A DNA stretch of 64,000 nucleotides from JAWMQL01 sp033283165. GTDB lineage: Bacteria > Pseudomonadota > Gammaproteobacteria > Pseudomonadales > Halieaceae. This document shows, piece after piece, positions 1-7,722 of the stretch. The position numbers were made by a program, and so were the translations under genes. Numbering within the stretch: position 1 is the first letter of the stretch; each line of letters starts with the position of its first letter. Location of the stretch: assembly GCA_033283165.1 (NCBI GenBank), contig JAWMQL010000004.1, forward strand, positions 1 to 64,000, in the 5' to 3' direction. The notes under the pieces are model-generated. The model made no database searches and was not told the origin of the DNA. It worked only from the letters and a program-made list of their open reading frames with translations.

Positions 1-75
1 ACTCAGTAGTGAAACGACGCATCGCCGATGGTAGTGTGGGGTCTCCCCATGTGAGAGTAGGTCATCGCCAGGCGC
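1..75 (+). rRNA. rrf: 5S ribosomal RNA, 3' end (partial)
   Basis: The first bases match the conserved 3' half of bacterial 5S rRNA: the ACTCAGTAGTGAAACG segment, then GCCGATGGTAGTGTGGGGTC, then the CCCCATGTGAGAGTAGG strand and a closing GCCAGGC that would pair with the missing 5' end. The gene begins upstream of the window, so this is the tail of an rrn operon. The exact 3' end (about 73-76) is estimated from the E. coli form. Confidence 0.93.
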
Positions 76-85
76 CCAACCCGGA

Positions 86-116
86 TCCCGCAGCACCTCG
101 TGCTGCGGGATTTTTT
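86..116 (+). terminator. Rho-independent terminator of the rRNA operon
   Basis: A perfect 11-bp stem (TCCCGCAGCAC pairing with GTGCTGCGGGA) with a 3-base loop is followed by six Ts. It lies about 10 bases after the 5S rRNA end and points in the same direction, so it should end the rrn transcript. Confidence 0.93.
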
Positions 117-129
117 ATGCCCGGGTAAT

Positions 130-2385
130 TCAGTAAGCCGCTGCTGTCGCGAGCCCGGTGCAGGTATCGGCCAGGGGGCGCCAGGTATCCGGAATCGGGT
201 TGTCCAGGCAGACCATTTGTTGCACTGACCGTCTGGCGCCCAATGCCCATTCGTCATAGCGTGCGATTAGCCGTTGATAGCGTGGATTATCCCGCAGTGG
301 AGCCAGCATCGGGTCCAGCAGTTCGTTGCGCGGCAACAGGTAATAGACCGGCACTGATTCCATGATGTCCAGGGTATGCTCCGGATCGCCGCGCAGCCAG
401 GCAACCAGGGCGCGGTCGCGGAAGTAGGAGGGACTTTTGGCCAGCGGCATCCCTTCCTTACTGTCGAGGTTTCTCTCGACCCGGGCCAGAATCTCCTCGG
501 CCTCCGCCGCGAGTCCGGTGCGCCGCAACAGCCATACGTAGCGCAGGCTGGGGTGCGGGCTGTAACCGCCACTGACCGGGAGGCTGGCAGGCCAGCGCTC
601 GTGTAGCTCCCGGCTGGTTTTCAGTGCGCGATCGAAGTTTTCCGCGTAATACTCGATATAGGCAAGGTTGCTGATCAGGAAACGGTTGTCGGGATCATCG
701 GCCACGGCACTGGCCGCGGCGTCTCGCGCCTCGCTGAATTGCTCCTTCGTAAGTGCCGCATAGGCCGCCGCGGAACGTGACACCCGGGTTGCTTCGCTCT
801 GTAGCTGTACCGCACTGAAGCCCAGAGCCAGTAACTGGTTGGAGTAGGCGTCCAGTGGGTTGTCCCGGAACGCCAGCAGTCCCCAGCGTACGGCGTCCGT
901 CATCTTTCCCTCCGTCGCGCTGATGTTGGCATGGGCGACGTGCCCGGCCCAGGCACTGGCCTCGAGCAGGTCATCGGCGATTCGGTGCGCCTCCTCGGGA
1001 TTCTCGAAGGCCAGGAAATTGCCTGCGTAGTTCAACCTGCCGATAACCGACAGCGGGTCCACTTCCTGAATCCGTTGTATATACTCGTAGGCCAGTTCGT
1101 ATTTGCCAATAACCAGGGCCGAGGTGTTCATCCAGTTCATCGCATCGATGTAGGCCGGGTTCAACTCCAGTGCGCGCCGGGCGTACTCTATGGCTTTTTC
1201 GTTTTCGTCGTTGACCTGTGCCAGCATGCACCTTGCGCCCCACGCTTCCGCCAGGCTGTCAGTGAGTTCGAAAGCTTTTTCGAGGTGGGGTTTTGCTCGC
1301 GTGTTGACCTCTTCGGTGCTGAGGTCGCCATAGGTGGCCGGATTGTTGTGCAGCATGGTGAAGGCGATGGCGAGTTGGGCCCGGGAGGGGGCGTATTCCG
1401 GGTCCAGCCGCACGGACTTTTCCAGCTGGTGGACCGCCTCGGTGATGGCCTTGTTGCCGCGCTGGTTGATGAGGTAACGGCCGTGGAGGTAGGCCTCGTA
1501 GGCAGCAGTGTTGGACGCCTCGGCTACTCGCGGCGTGTCCACGTCAGCCGTGAACGCGCCGAGCTTGAGCTTGGCCTTGAGGGCCTCGCCGATAGCTCCG
1601 GATATCTCGTCCTGGATGGCAAACACATCCTTGAGTTCGCGATCGTAGGTCTCCGACCACAGGTGGTAGCCGTTCTCGGCCTCGATCAACTGCGCGGTGA
1701 TCCGGAGGCGATTGCCTGCCTTGCGCACAGACCCCTCGACAACGTGGTTCACCTTGAGTAACTGCGCGATCTCGCTGATGTTCCGGTTGTCACCCTTGAA
1801 CTGGAAAGAGGACGTCCGCGCCGCGACCTGCAGGTCGGGGAACTGGGCCAGGACATTCAACAGTTCCTCGGAAATCCCCTCGGAGAAGTATTCCTGTTCC
1901 GGATCCGAGGACAGATTGACGAAGGGCAGTACCGCTACCGAGGGGGAAGTGGGCGTGTTCGTATCGGCGACGTCGGTGGTTGCGGGTGCAGTCGTATCGG
2001 AGGCGCTTGCCGCAGCGTTCGTCTCCGCCGCATTGGTTGCATCCTGGAAGCGGGCTTCCCATATAAAATACACCGCCACGACTGCCAGCAGTCCGATAAT
2101 CGTGAAGTCCAGCTTGCGGCCGGTGGCGGGCGTAATGGACTCGGTGCGCGAGACATCCCGCTCCAGCTTCAGACCCTCGGGCGTTATTTCAAAGGCCCAG
2201 GCAAAAACGATCGCCAGGGGGAAACCGATTGCCAGCAGCAACAGGATGCTCTGCATGACCCAGGCCGGCGCACCGATGTTGTCCAGCACCAGGTCGGCAA
2301 CCTGCATCAGTAGCCAGGCGGTCACCACGTAGGCAACCGCCACGCGAATCACATTGCGGCGCTTCAATTCCTGGTACAGGCTCAT
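130..2385 (-). CDS. Membrane-anchored TolB-like/FlgO domain protein with TPR repeats
   Basis: A 751-residue protein starting at the ATG of MSLYQELKRRN, preceded by a G-rich Shine-Dalgarno-like run; a longer frame exists upstream but looks non-coding. Three hydrophobic helices lie in roughly the first 120 residues. An Ala/Thr-rich linker follows. Then comes a TolB-like/FlgO-type domain beginning PSVAVLPFVNLS and containing VEGSVRKAGNRLRITAQLI, as in proteins often labelled adenylate-cyclase-like. The C-terminal half is helical with TPR-like repeats (for example ALELNPAYIDAMNW). No catalytic cyclase residues are apparent, so a scaffold or regulatory role at the inner membrane is the safer reading. 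It is convergent with the rRNA operon and divergent from the decarboxylase gene. Confidence 0.8.
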   Translation of the reverse strand: MSLYQELKRRNVIRVAVAYVVTAWLLMQVADLVLDNIGAPAWVMQSILLLLAIGFPLAIVFAWAFEITPEGLKLERDVSRTESITPATGRKLDFTIIGLLAVVAVYFIWEARFQDATNAAETNAAASASDTTAPATTDVADTNTPTSPSVAVLPFVNLSSDPEQEYFSEGISEELLNVLAQFPDLQVAARTSSFQFKGDNRNISEIAQLLKVNHVVEGSVRKAGNRLRITAQLIEAENGYHLWSETYDRELKDVFAIQDEISGAIGEALKAKLKLGAFTADVDTPRVAEASNTAAYEAYLHGRYLINQRGNKAITEAVHQLEKSVRLDPEYAPSRAQLAIAFTMLHNNPATYGDLSTEEVNTRAKPHLEKAFELTDSLAEAWGARCMLAQVNDENEKAIEYARRALELNPAYIDAMNWMNTSALVIGKYELAYEYIQRIQEVDPLSVIGRLNYAGNFLAFENPEEAHRIADDLLEASAWAGHVAHANISATEGKMTDAVRWGLLAFRDNPLDAYSNQLLALGFSAVQLQSEATRVSRSAAAYAALTKEQFSEARDAAASAVADDPDNRFLISNLAYIEYYAENFDRALKTSRELHERWPASLPVSGGYSPHPSLRYVWLLRRTGLAAEAEEILARVERNLDSKEGMPLAKSPSYFRDRALVAWLRGDPEHTLDIMESVPVYYLLPRNELLDPMLAPLRDNPRYQRLIARYDEWALGARRSVQQMVCLDNPIPDTWRPLADTCTGLATAAAY

Positions 2386-2510
2386 TACGTCCCCCCGGGC
2401 CCGTGTCCGCTTACGATACCAGACTGTGGCGGCGCGCCACAATTCCCGCGTGGACATCGTCGACAGTAGCCCTTACGCTTAACCGGTACAGTGTTGCTAT
2501 GGAGCATCCC

Positions 2511-3836
2511 ATGTTCACGCGCCGCAGTTTTATCACATCGTCGGCAGCAGCGACTTCCGTGGCCCTCTGCCGCCCGGTGCTGGCCACCGGGGGAGAAGTC
2601 AGTGCCCCGAACGGTTCGCCAGACGCGTTCCAGGACGCCTATATCAAGCAGCGTCGGCAACTGCTGGAGAACAGCGATCCACGGATGTTTCTGGGCTATC
2701 CCGCCAACATGAACCTGCCCGCCGAGGGCATGCTCAAGTGGTGCCGGGAGTTGCACAGCGTTGAGGTAGGCCGTCGCAGTATGAATAACGTCGGCGATCC
2801 CTTTCACGGCAGTCCCTTTGGCAGCCACGAGTTGGAGCGTGATGTGGTTCGCCGCTTCGGCACCCGCTATGGATTTCCCGAGGACAACCTCTGGGGCATG
2901 GTCAGCCACAGCGGCACGGACAGCAACATGCATGGCGCCTATATCGGTCGGACGCTGCTCAAGCGGCGCACCGGTCGGGAGCCGAAGATTTTCTACACCG
3001 GCGAGGCCCACTACTCTATCCAGGTTATCCGCGACCTGCTGGGGCTGGAGGAGGTGCTGGTGCGCACCCGGGAAGACGCGTCCATGGATATCGAGGACCT
3101 GGAACTGCAGTTGGCCCGAAACCCGGACCACCCGGTGCTCGTCATCGCCACCATCGGAACCACCTTCAAGGGCGGCATTGACGATGTCGACCGGATCCAG
3201 GCAGCGCTGAAAAGTAGAGAGTCCTATCTTCACCTGGACGCGGCCTTATTCGGTGGCTACCTGCAGGCGAGTCCTCATGCGGACCTGCTCCGGCAGGACC
3301 GCGACGGCCGGCGCCGCTACGACTCGCTCGCGGTCTCCTGGCACAAGTTTTTCGGCTACCACGCGGTCGCCGGGCTATTCCTGTGCTGCCGCGACGATTT
3401 CGAAAGCTATCGGGATTATTTCGCCCAGGTACACGATCCAGCCTACATTTCCCATGTGCCCGGTACCATCACCTGCTCCCGCGATCCGGTCAAAGCCGCT
3501 GAGGTGCACTTCTACAGTACCGCTGCGGCCATGGTCCAGCAGCAGCGCGATGCAAAATTGATCCTGGACAACGCGGCGTACCTTCATGATCAGTTGCAAC
3601 GTAACTTTCCGCAGCTGGCGCCGCGCCGAGTCGGCCCGCTGTCCAACACGGTGTATTTCAACAATCACCTGTCCGGGTCGTTGATACAAAAGTGGTCCCT
3701 GGCGACTATCCGCGGCAAGGGGGAAGACAAACGGGGACTGGCCCACGTGGTGGTGATGCCACACGCGAGCCGGGAATTGCTGGACCAGTTCATGAACCAC
3801 CTGGAAGACGATCTGCAGGCACGTTCCAGTGGGTAA
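2511..3836 (+). CDS. Exported group II PLP-dependent decarboxylase (histidine-decarboxylase-like)
   Basis: A 441-residue protein. The start at 2511 is preferred because GGAG lies 6 bases upstream; an in-frame ATG at 2499 is possible. The N-terminus (FTRRSFITSSAAATSVA) has twin arginines, a hydrophobic stretch and an alanine-rich cleavage region, like a Tat signal. The body is a fold-type I PLP decarboxylase: the HSGTDSNMHG segment, the ATIGTTFKGGIDDVD segment, the HLDAA aspartate that contacts PLP, and SWHKFFG with the Schiff-base lysine. Bacterial serine/histidine decarboxylases are the nearest families I recognise; the substrate cannot be fixed. Export of a PLP enzyme is unusual. Confidence 0.8.
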   Translation: MFTRRSFITSSAAATSVALCRPVLATGGEVSAPNGSPDAFQDAYIKQRRQLLENSDPRMFLGYPANMNLPAEGMLKWCRELHSVEVGRRSMNNVGDPFHGSPFGSHELERDVVRRFGTRYGFPEDNLWGMVSHSGTDSNMHGAYIGRTLLKRRTGREPKIFYTGEAHYSIQVIRDLLGLEEVLVRTREDASMDIEDLELQLARNPDHPVLVIATIGTTFKGGIDDVDRIQAALKSRESYLHLDAALFGGYLQASPHADLLRQDRDGRRRYDSLAVSWHKFFGYHAVAGLFLCCRDDFESYRDYFAQVHDPAYISHVPGTITCSRDPVKAAEVHFYSTAAAMVQQQRDAKLILDNAAYLHDQLQRNFPQLAPRRVGPLSNTVYFNNHLSGSLIQKWSLATIRGKGEDKRGLAHVVVMPHASRELLDQFMNHLEDDLQARSSG

Positions 3837-3888
3837 ATAAACCATTTTGCATGGACTAAACTGGAGCTGGACGGAAGGAACTTTCTCC

Positions 3889-4938
3889 ATGCGAACACGT
3901 TGGATCATAGCCTTTCTGGTGTGCGTTACCGCGCAACCAAGCGCAGCAGAGGCCCCGTTGTTTGCCGACAAGGCCTTGTTCAAGGCCACGCTCAGTGCGC
4001 CACTCGGGCAGGTCTATGAGCAGAAAGACCTGGAGAAAAGACTGTACTTCGACGGCAGCTGGGCCTATCGGAACGGTGAAAATACCGTGCGGCTGCCGGT
4101 GAAGGTCCGCACCCGGGGTAACTACCGGCGCCAGGTGTGCAAACTGCCGCCGCTGCAACTCAACTTCCGCAAGAACGAGTTGGAGGGCACCCTGTTCCAG
4201 GCCCAGAACAAGCTGAAAATGGTCAGCCCCTGCAAGGATGATGACAAGTATCAACAAATGGTGTTCCTGGAGTACCACCTCTACGAGTTGTTTGCCCTGT
4301 TCAGCGAGCACCATTTCAGGGTACGACCGGTCGAGGTAGGGTACACGGATAGCGATCGCCCGGATTCGCACTGGAGCAGTACCAACTTCCTGCTCGAGGA
4401 CGACGAGGCAATGGCGGAGCGCTCCGGCCTGGAACTGGTCAAGGTCGAAAGATCGCTGCGAACCGAGATGGACCTGGCTCACACTGCACTGGTGGAGATA
4501 TTCCAGTTCATGATAGGTAACAATGACTACTCCACCCTGCAGGTGCGACCGGGGGAGGACTGTTGCCACAACGTGAAACTGATAGCCGAGCCGGAGGCGA
4601 AAAGCGGATTCATCCCGGTTCCCTATGACTTCGATGCGTCCGGCCTGGTAAATGCACCCTACGCTGAGCCGCCCGCAAACCTGCCGATAAGAGACGTGAA
4701 GCAGCGTTACTTCACGGGCTGGTGCAAAGAGGAGGCGCGCTACCGGGAGGCGCTCGACCGGGTAAACGGATTGCGAGAGCCCGCAATGGCCCTGTTTGCG
4801 GAATCGACGTTACTGGATAAACGGTATCGTGGAAAAGCGGTGGACTACCTGGAAAAGTCCTACGAACTGCTCAATGACAAGCGTTATTTCGAGAAATACA
4901 TCCTTGAGCGTTGCCGCGGCGAGGTGATCAAGGGTTAG
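3889..4938 (+). CDS. Exported CotH-like kinase-fold protein
   Basis: A 349-residue protein. The start at 3889 follows GGAAGGAA and gives a signal peptide ending in QPSAAEA. The core resembles CotH/spore-coat-type kinase homologs: a basic RTRGNYRR segment near residue 75, a likely nucleotide-binding lysine in NKLKMVSPC (about 108), a helix EYHLYELFALFSEHHF (about 128), then QFMIGNNDYS (about 207), CHNVKLI and PVPYDFD (about 243), which line up with the CotH catalytic Asn/Asp positions and its PWDFD motif. Its 3' end overlaps the DUF4956 gene by 11 bp in convergent orientation. CotH and DUF4956 genes are frequent genomic partners. The family assignment is by motif reading only; the substrate is unknown. 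Confidence 0.6.
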   Translation: MRTRWIIAFLVCVTAQPSAAEAPLFADKALFKATLSAPLGQVYEQKDLEKRLYFDGSWAYRNGENTVRLPVKVRTRGNYRRQVCKLPPLQLNFRKNELEGTLFQAQNKLKMVSPCKDDDKYQQMVFLEYHLYELFALFSEHHFRVRPVEVGYTDSDRPDSHWSSTNFLLEDDEAMAERSGLELVKVERSLRTEMDLAHTALVEIFQFMIGNNDYSTLQVRPGEDCCHNVKLIAEPEAKSGFIPVPYDFDASGLVNAPYAEPPANLPIRDVKQRYFTGWCKEEARYREALDRVNGLREPAMALFAESTLLDKRYRGKAVDYLEKSYELLNDKRYFEKYILERCRGEVIKG

Positions 4939-5695
4939 GCTTGGGGTCGGATTCCTGCTGTTCCTCCTCCCGGCGCGCCGCCTCCTCCTTGGCGGCCCGG
5001 CGTTCCAGTTTGCGTTGGGCCTGGTAGTGTGACTCCAATCCATCGCCGTACAGGCACACACTCAGGGTGGCGAAATTGAAAAATACGGTCAACACTACGG
5101 CGATATCCAGCGCCTTGATCCCGGCGGCGATTCCCACGGCAATGGCGACGAAGATAAACAGGGTGTCGAAGGTGTCGCTCAGCGCCCGCCGGAACTGGAC
5201 CCCGGCGACGATGCCCGCGAGGCTGAACGCCAGTGCCAGGCTGTGCTGCACCACCATAACGATGCCGGCCACGACAGCCGGCAGGATCAGGCTGGTTTCG
5301 TCCAGGGACCGGTCGTGTTCGCCTTCGCGGTGAATACCCTTGTAAATCCAGGATACCGGCAACATCAGCAGGACCGCACCCAGCATGGCGAAGAACAGGG
5401 AGCGGGCGTCGTCGAAGCGGAAAGCAGAGCGCTTGCCAGACTGCTGTCGCACGCTGGCCTCCACCTCGTCCAGGTCGTCATTGAGGAAGGCGTCCTCGAA
5501 TTCCCGCAGGGTCGGGTCGGGTAACCCTGACAGTGTGCTGACCCCGCCAACCGGGGCATGGTCCATAAAGGATGGTACTGTGGCAGCCAGTGCGAAGAGC
5601 AGGCCGCCAAGCACGAGATAATACAATATAACGCGCAGCAACAGCCGCAGCAGTAACGTTTTACTGGGAATGGTGCTCTGGTCTTCAGCGCTCAC
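4928..5695 (-). CDS. DUF4956 membrane protein
   Basis: A 255-residue protein from a GTG start at 5695 with AGTGAGG just upstream; an in-frame ATG at 5791 would add 32 residues of less protein-like sequence. There is a transmembrane helix near the N-terminus, then helices in the order typical of DUF4956: a hydrophobic segment, LILPAVVAGIVMVVQHSLAL, then the family signature SLAGIVAGVQFRRALSD followed by FIFVAIAVGIAAGI. The C-terminal tail is charged and Glu-rich. DUF4956 proteins are commonly encoded with CotH-like kinases and VTC-type polyphosphate polymerases; only the CotH-like partner is adjacent here. The biochemical role is unknown. Confidence 0.78.
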   Translation of the reverse strand: MSAEDQSTIPSKTLLLRLLLRVILYYLVLGGLLFALAATVPSFMDHAPVGGVSTLSGLPDPTLREFEDAFLNDDLDEVEASVRQQSGKRSAFRFDDARSLFFAMLGAVLLMLPVSWIYKGIHREGEHDRSLDETSLILPAVVAGIVMVVQHSLALAFSLAGIVAGVQFRRALSDTFDTLFIFVAIAVGIAAGIKALDIAVVLTVFFNFATLSVCLYGDGLESHYQAQRKLERRAAKEEAARREEEQQESDPKPNP

Positions 5696-5852
5696 AGGCC
5701 CGGCCTCACTGTGCGAGAAGTTTTCTACAATGTACCTGAAACTGGCTGGTCGGGACAGGACCCCGGGGACCCGCTCAGGGGGGGACGCCACACTGGGGGT
5801 CCGACTTCGGGAATAGACACCTGTGAACGCCTTTCAGCGCTCACCCCGCGGC

Positions 5853-6824
5853 TCAGTACGCTTCCTGCGTCGCCGGGCTCCGATAGCTGAACTGCTTACG
5901 TAGTTCCGCTGCGAACGGCGCGCCGTCTACCTCCACGTAGGGATAAACCAGGTAATTCAGCGGCTTTTTCCTGCTCCCCTCGCTCAACACGAGATCCCGC
6001 CCGGTACTGAAGTGGATGCGGTCCGCCGGGTGGCTGCCGTAATACAGTTCACGGTTTTCAGGGTGCTTGGCCGCCTCGGACGCATCAATCGGGACCCAGC
6101 CCAGGTCGGGCAGGTAGAACTCCACCCAGCAGTGATAGCCGTTGACCGTGCCGGCCTCGCGGTCGTCCGGCACCGGGAAGCCAATTTCAAACCGGGCCGG
6201 AATACCCTCGGTGCGGGCGAGGGACACAAACAGCGCATGAAAATCGGTGCAGTTGCCATAGCGCTCGTTGCAGGCCCAGAAGGTATCGCCATTGCCCCAG
6301 CCCACGCCGATTTTCTTGTACTCCACGTTGTCCACCACCCAGTCGTAGATCGCCCGTGCCGTCGCAGCAGCACTGTCATCCGCTCGAAGCGCATGGACTT
6401 CGGCGAGTATTGGGTTGAGAATTTCGTGACCAACCGGCACCCGATTGTTGGGTTGCAGGAAGAACTCCAGGGTCTGTGCATCTGTTCCGGTCACTGTTCC
6501 GGCCCGCTGGACTTCCCGTCGAACGGTCCAGCTGAGGTTGAGATGCACCGGGCTGTCGTCCCCCGCGGCCCGGCTTACGTGGTAGACCCGGTTGCCATAG
6601 CGCTGCTCGATCCTGACCTGGCCGGGAATGGAGCTCTCGAGGCGCTGTTTCAGCAGCACCTGGCTTTCATCTTCAACCGGCAGCGGTACGTAGATATCGA
6701 CCACCCGGTCGCTGGGCAGGTCGGTGGCAGTTATTTCGTAGTTGAATTCAAACACACGAGGGGTATGGGCGTGAACCAGGCCAGAACTGATAAAAAGAAG
6801 CAACAGCAAACGCGTAATGAACAT
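5853..6824 (-). CDS. Periplasmic transglutaminase-like protease-fold protein
   Basis: A 323-residue protein beginning MFITRLLLLLFISS, with a signal peptide ending near VHAH. The middle third carries the transglutaminase-like catalytic triad: Cys in RYGNCTDFH, His in NGYHCWVEF and Asp in WVPIDASE, spaced as in the Transglut_core family. Such proteins act as cysteine proteases or amidases, often on peptides in the envelope; crosslinking activity should not be assumed. It stands alone between a convergent-side DUF4956 gene and a divergent membrane protein gene. Confidence 0.83.
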   Translation of the reverse strand: MFITRLLLLLFISSGLVHAHTPRVFEFNYEITATDLPSDRVVDIYVPLPVEDESQVLLKQRLESSIPGQVRIEQRYGNRVYHVSRAAGDDSPVHLNLSWTVRREVQRAGTVTGTDAQTLEFFLQPNNRVPVGHEILNPILAEVHALRADDSAAATARAIYDWVVDNVEYKKIGVGWGNGDTFWACNERYGNCTDFHALFVSLARTEGIPARFEIGFPVPDDREAGTVNGYHCWVEFYLPDLGWVPIDASEAAKHPENRELYYGSHPADRIHFSTGRDLVLSEGSRKKPLNYLVYPYVEVDGAPFAAELRKQFSYRSPATQEAY

Positions 6825-7029
6825 ATTGCCTGTGGTAGTGTCCAAGAAAAAACCGACCTTAGCACAGGTCAAGTGGGTTATCCCAGTTCAGTTTACGACC
6901 TTGCAAAGCGTTGCCGGGCAGCAGCATCGTGGTGCGGGGTGGCCGTAAAATTGGGCATGACAAATGTGGATGCAAGCCGCTATATTGGCGCACCTCCATA
7001 CGCTTTGAAACGACAAGGTAAGTCACCGA

Positions 7030-7719
7030 GTGAATCCAGCAGAACCAGAGAACGTAACACCGTACCCTTCTCATAACGTGGCGCTGGCATTGCTGATCGT
7101 GCTGCTTGCCTCGGTGGCGGTGACGCTTTCACTCCTGCTCAGCGTCGATGATCCGGTCAGGTTGAAAGCCCTGATCGAGGATGAGGGACCGGTACAGGGC
7201 GTGGGTTTGACCTGCATCGCACTGTGCCTTGCCATGGCGCTTTTTTATACGGTATTTGACCGGGAGCGGCGCAGCTCCTACCTCCTGCTCAGCTACCTGT
7301 TGCTGTTCTATACCCTGCGCGAGGCCGATTATCACTACCGCGTCTCGGAGTACGCCAAGGCGACCCAGTTCAAGCGCTTTTTCCTGCACGAGCAGATTCC
7401 CCTGACAACCAAGTTGTTTCTCGCCACGATTATCGTGCTGTTTCTCATTGCCCTGTACCAGTATCTGACCCGGGAGAAGTCGGCGTTCCTGCTGGCGGTG
7501 CGCCAGCGTTTGCCCTGGGCGTTGTTTGCCGTGGGATGGGGTGTCAGTTTCTTTTTCTCGCAACTGGTCGACCAGGTGCCGCTATTTCACAACGTGTCCG
7601 GCCAGGTGGCGGAGGAGTTACTGGAGTCAACGGCCCAGGCCTTTGCGCTGACCTCGATGATACTGTTCCGCCTGCAGGCCCGGGCGAATCGACAGGCCGC
7701 TTTGGGCGGTCTGCCGTAG
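7030..7719 (+). CDS. Conserved-looking membrane protein of unknown function
   Basis: A 229-residue protein starting at GTG 7030 with AAGGTAAG upstream. It has five predicted hydrophobic helices (about residues 18-42, 58-78, 86-105, 127-148 and 158-182) and a short soluble tail. A charged cluster (LREADYHYRVSEY) sits between helices 3 and 4 and might be functional. I do not recognise the family. It is convergent with the HD-GYP gene (3-bp gap), with no visible terminator between them. Confidence 0.65.
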   Translation: MNPAEPENVTPYPSHNVALALLIVLLASVAVTLSLLLSVDDPVRLKALIEDEGPVQGVGLTCIALCLAMALFYTVFDRERRSSYLLLSYLLLFYTLREADYHYRVSEYAKATQFKRFFLHEQIPLTTKLFLATIIVLFLIALYQYLTREKSAFLLAVRQRLPWALFAVGWGVSFFFSQLVDQVPLFHNVSGQVAEELLESTAQAFALTSMILFRLQARANRQAALGGLP

Positions 7720-7722
7720 CCG

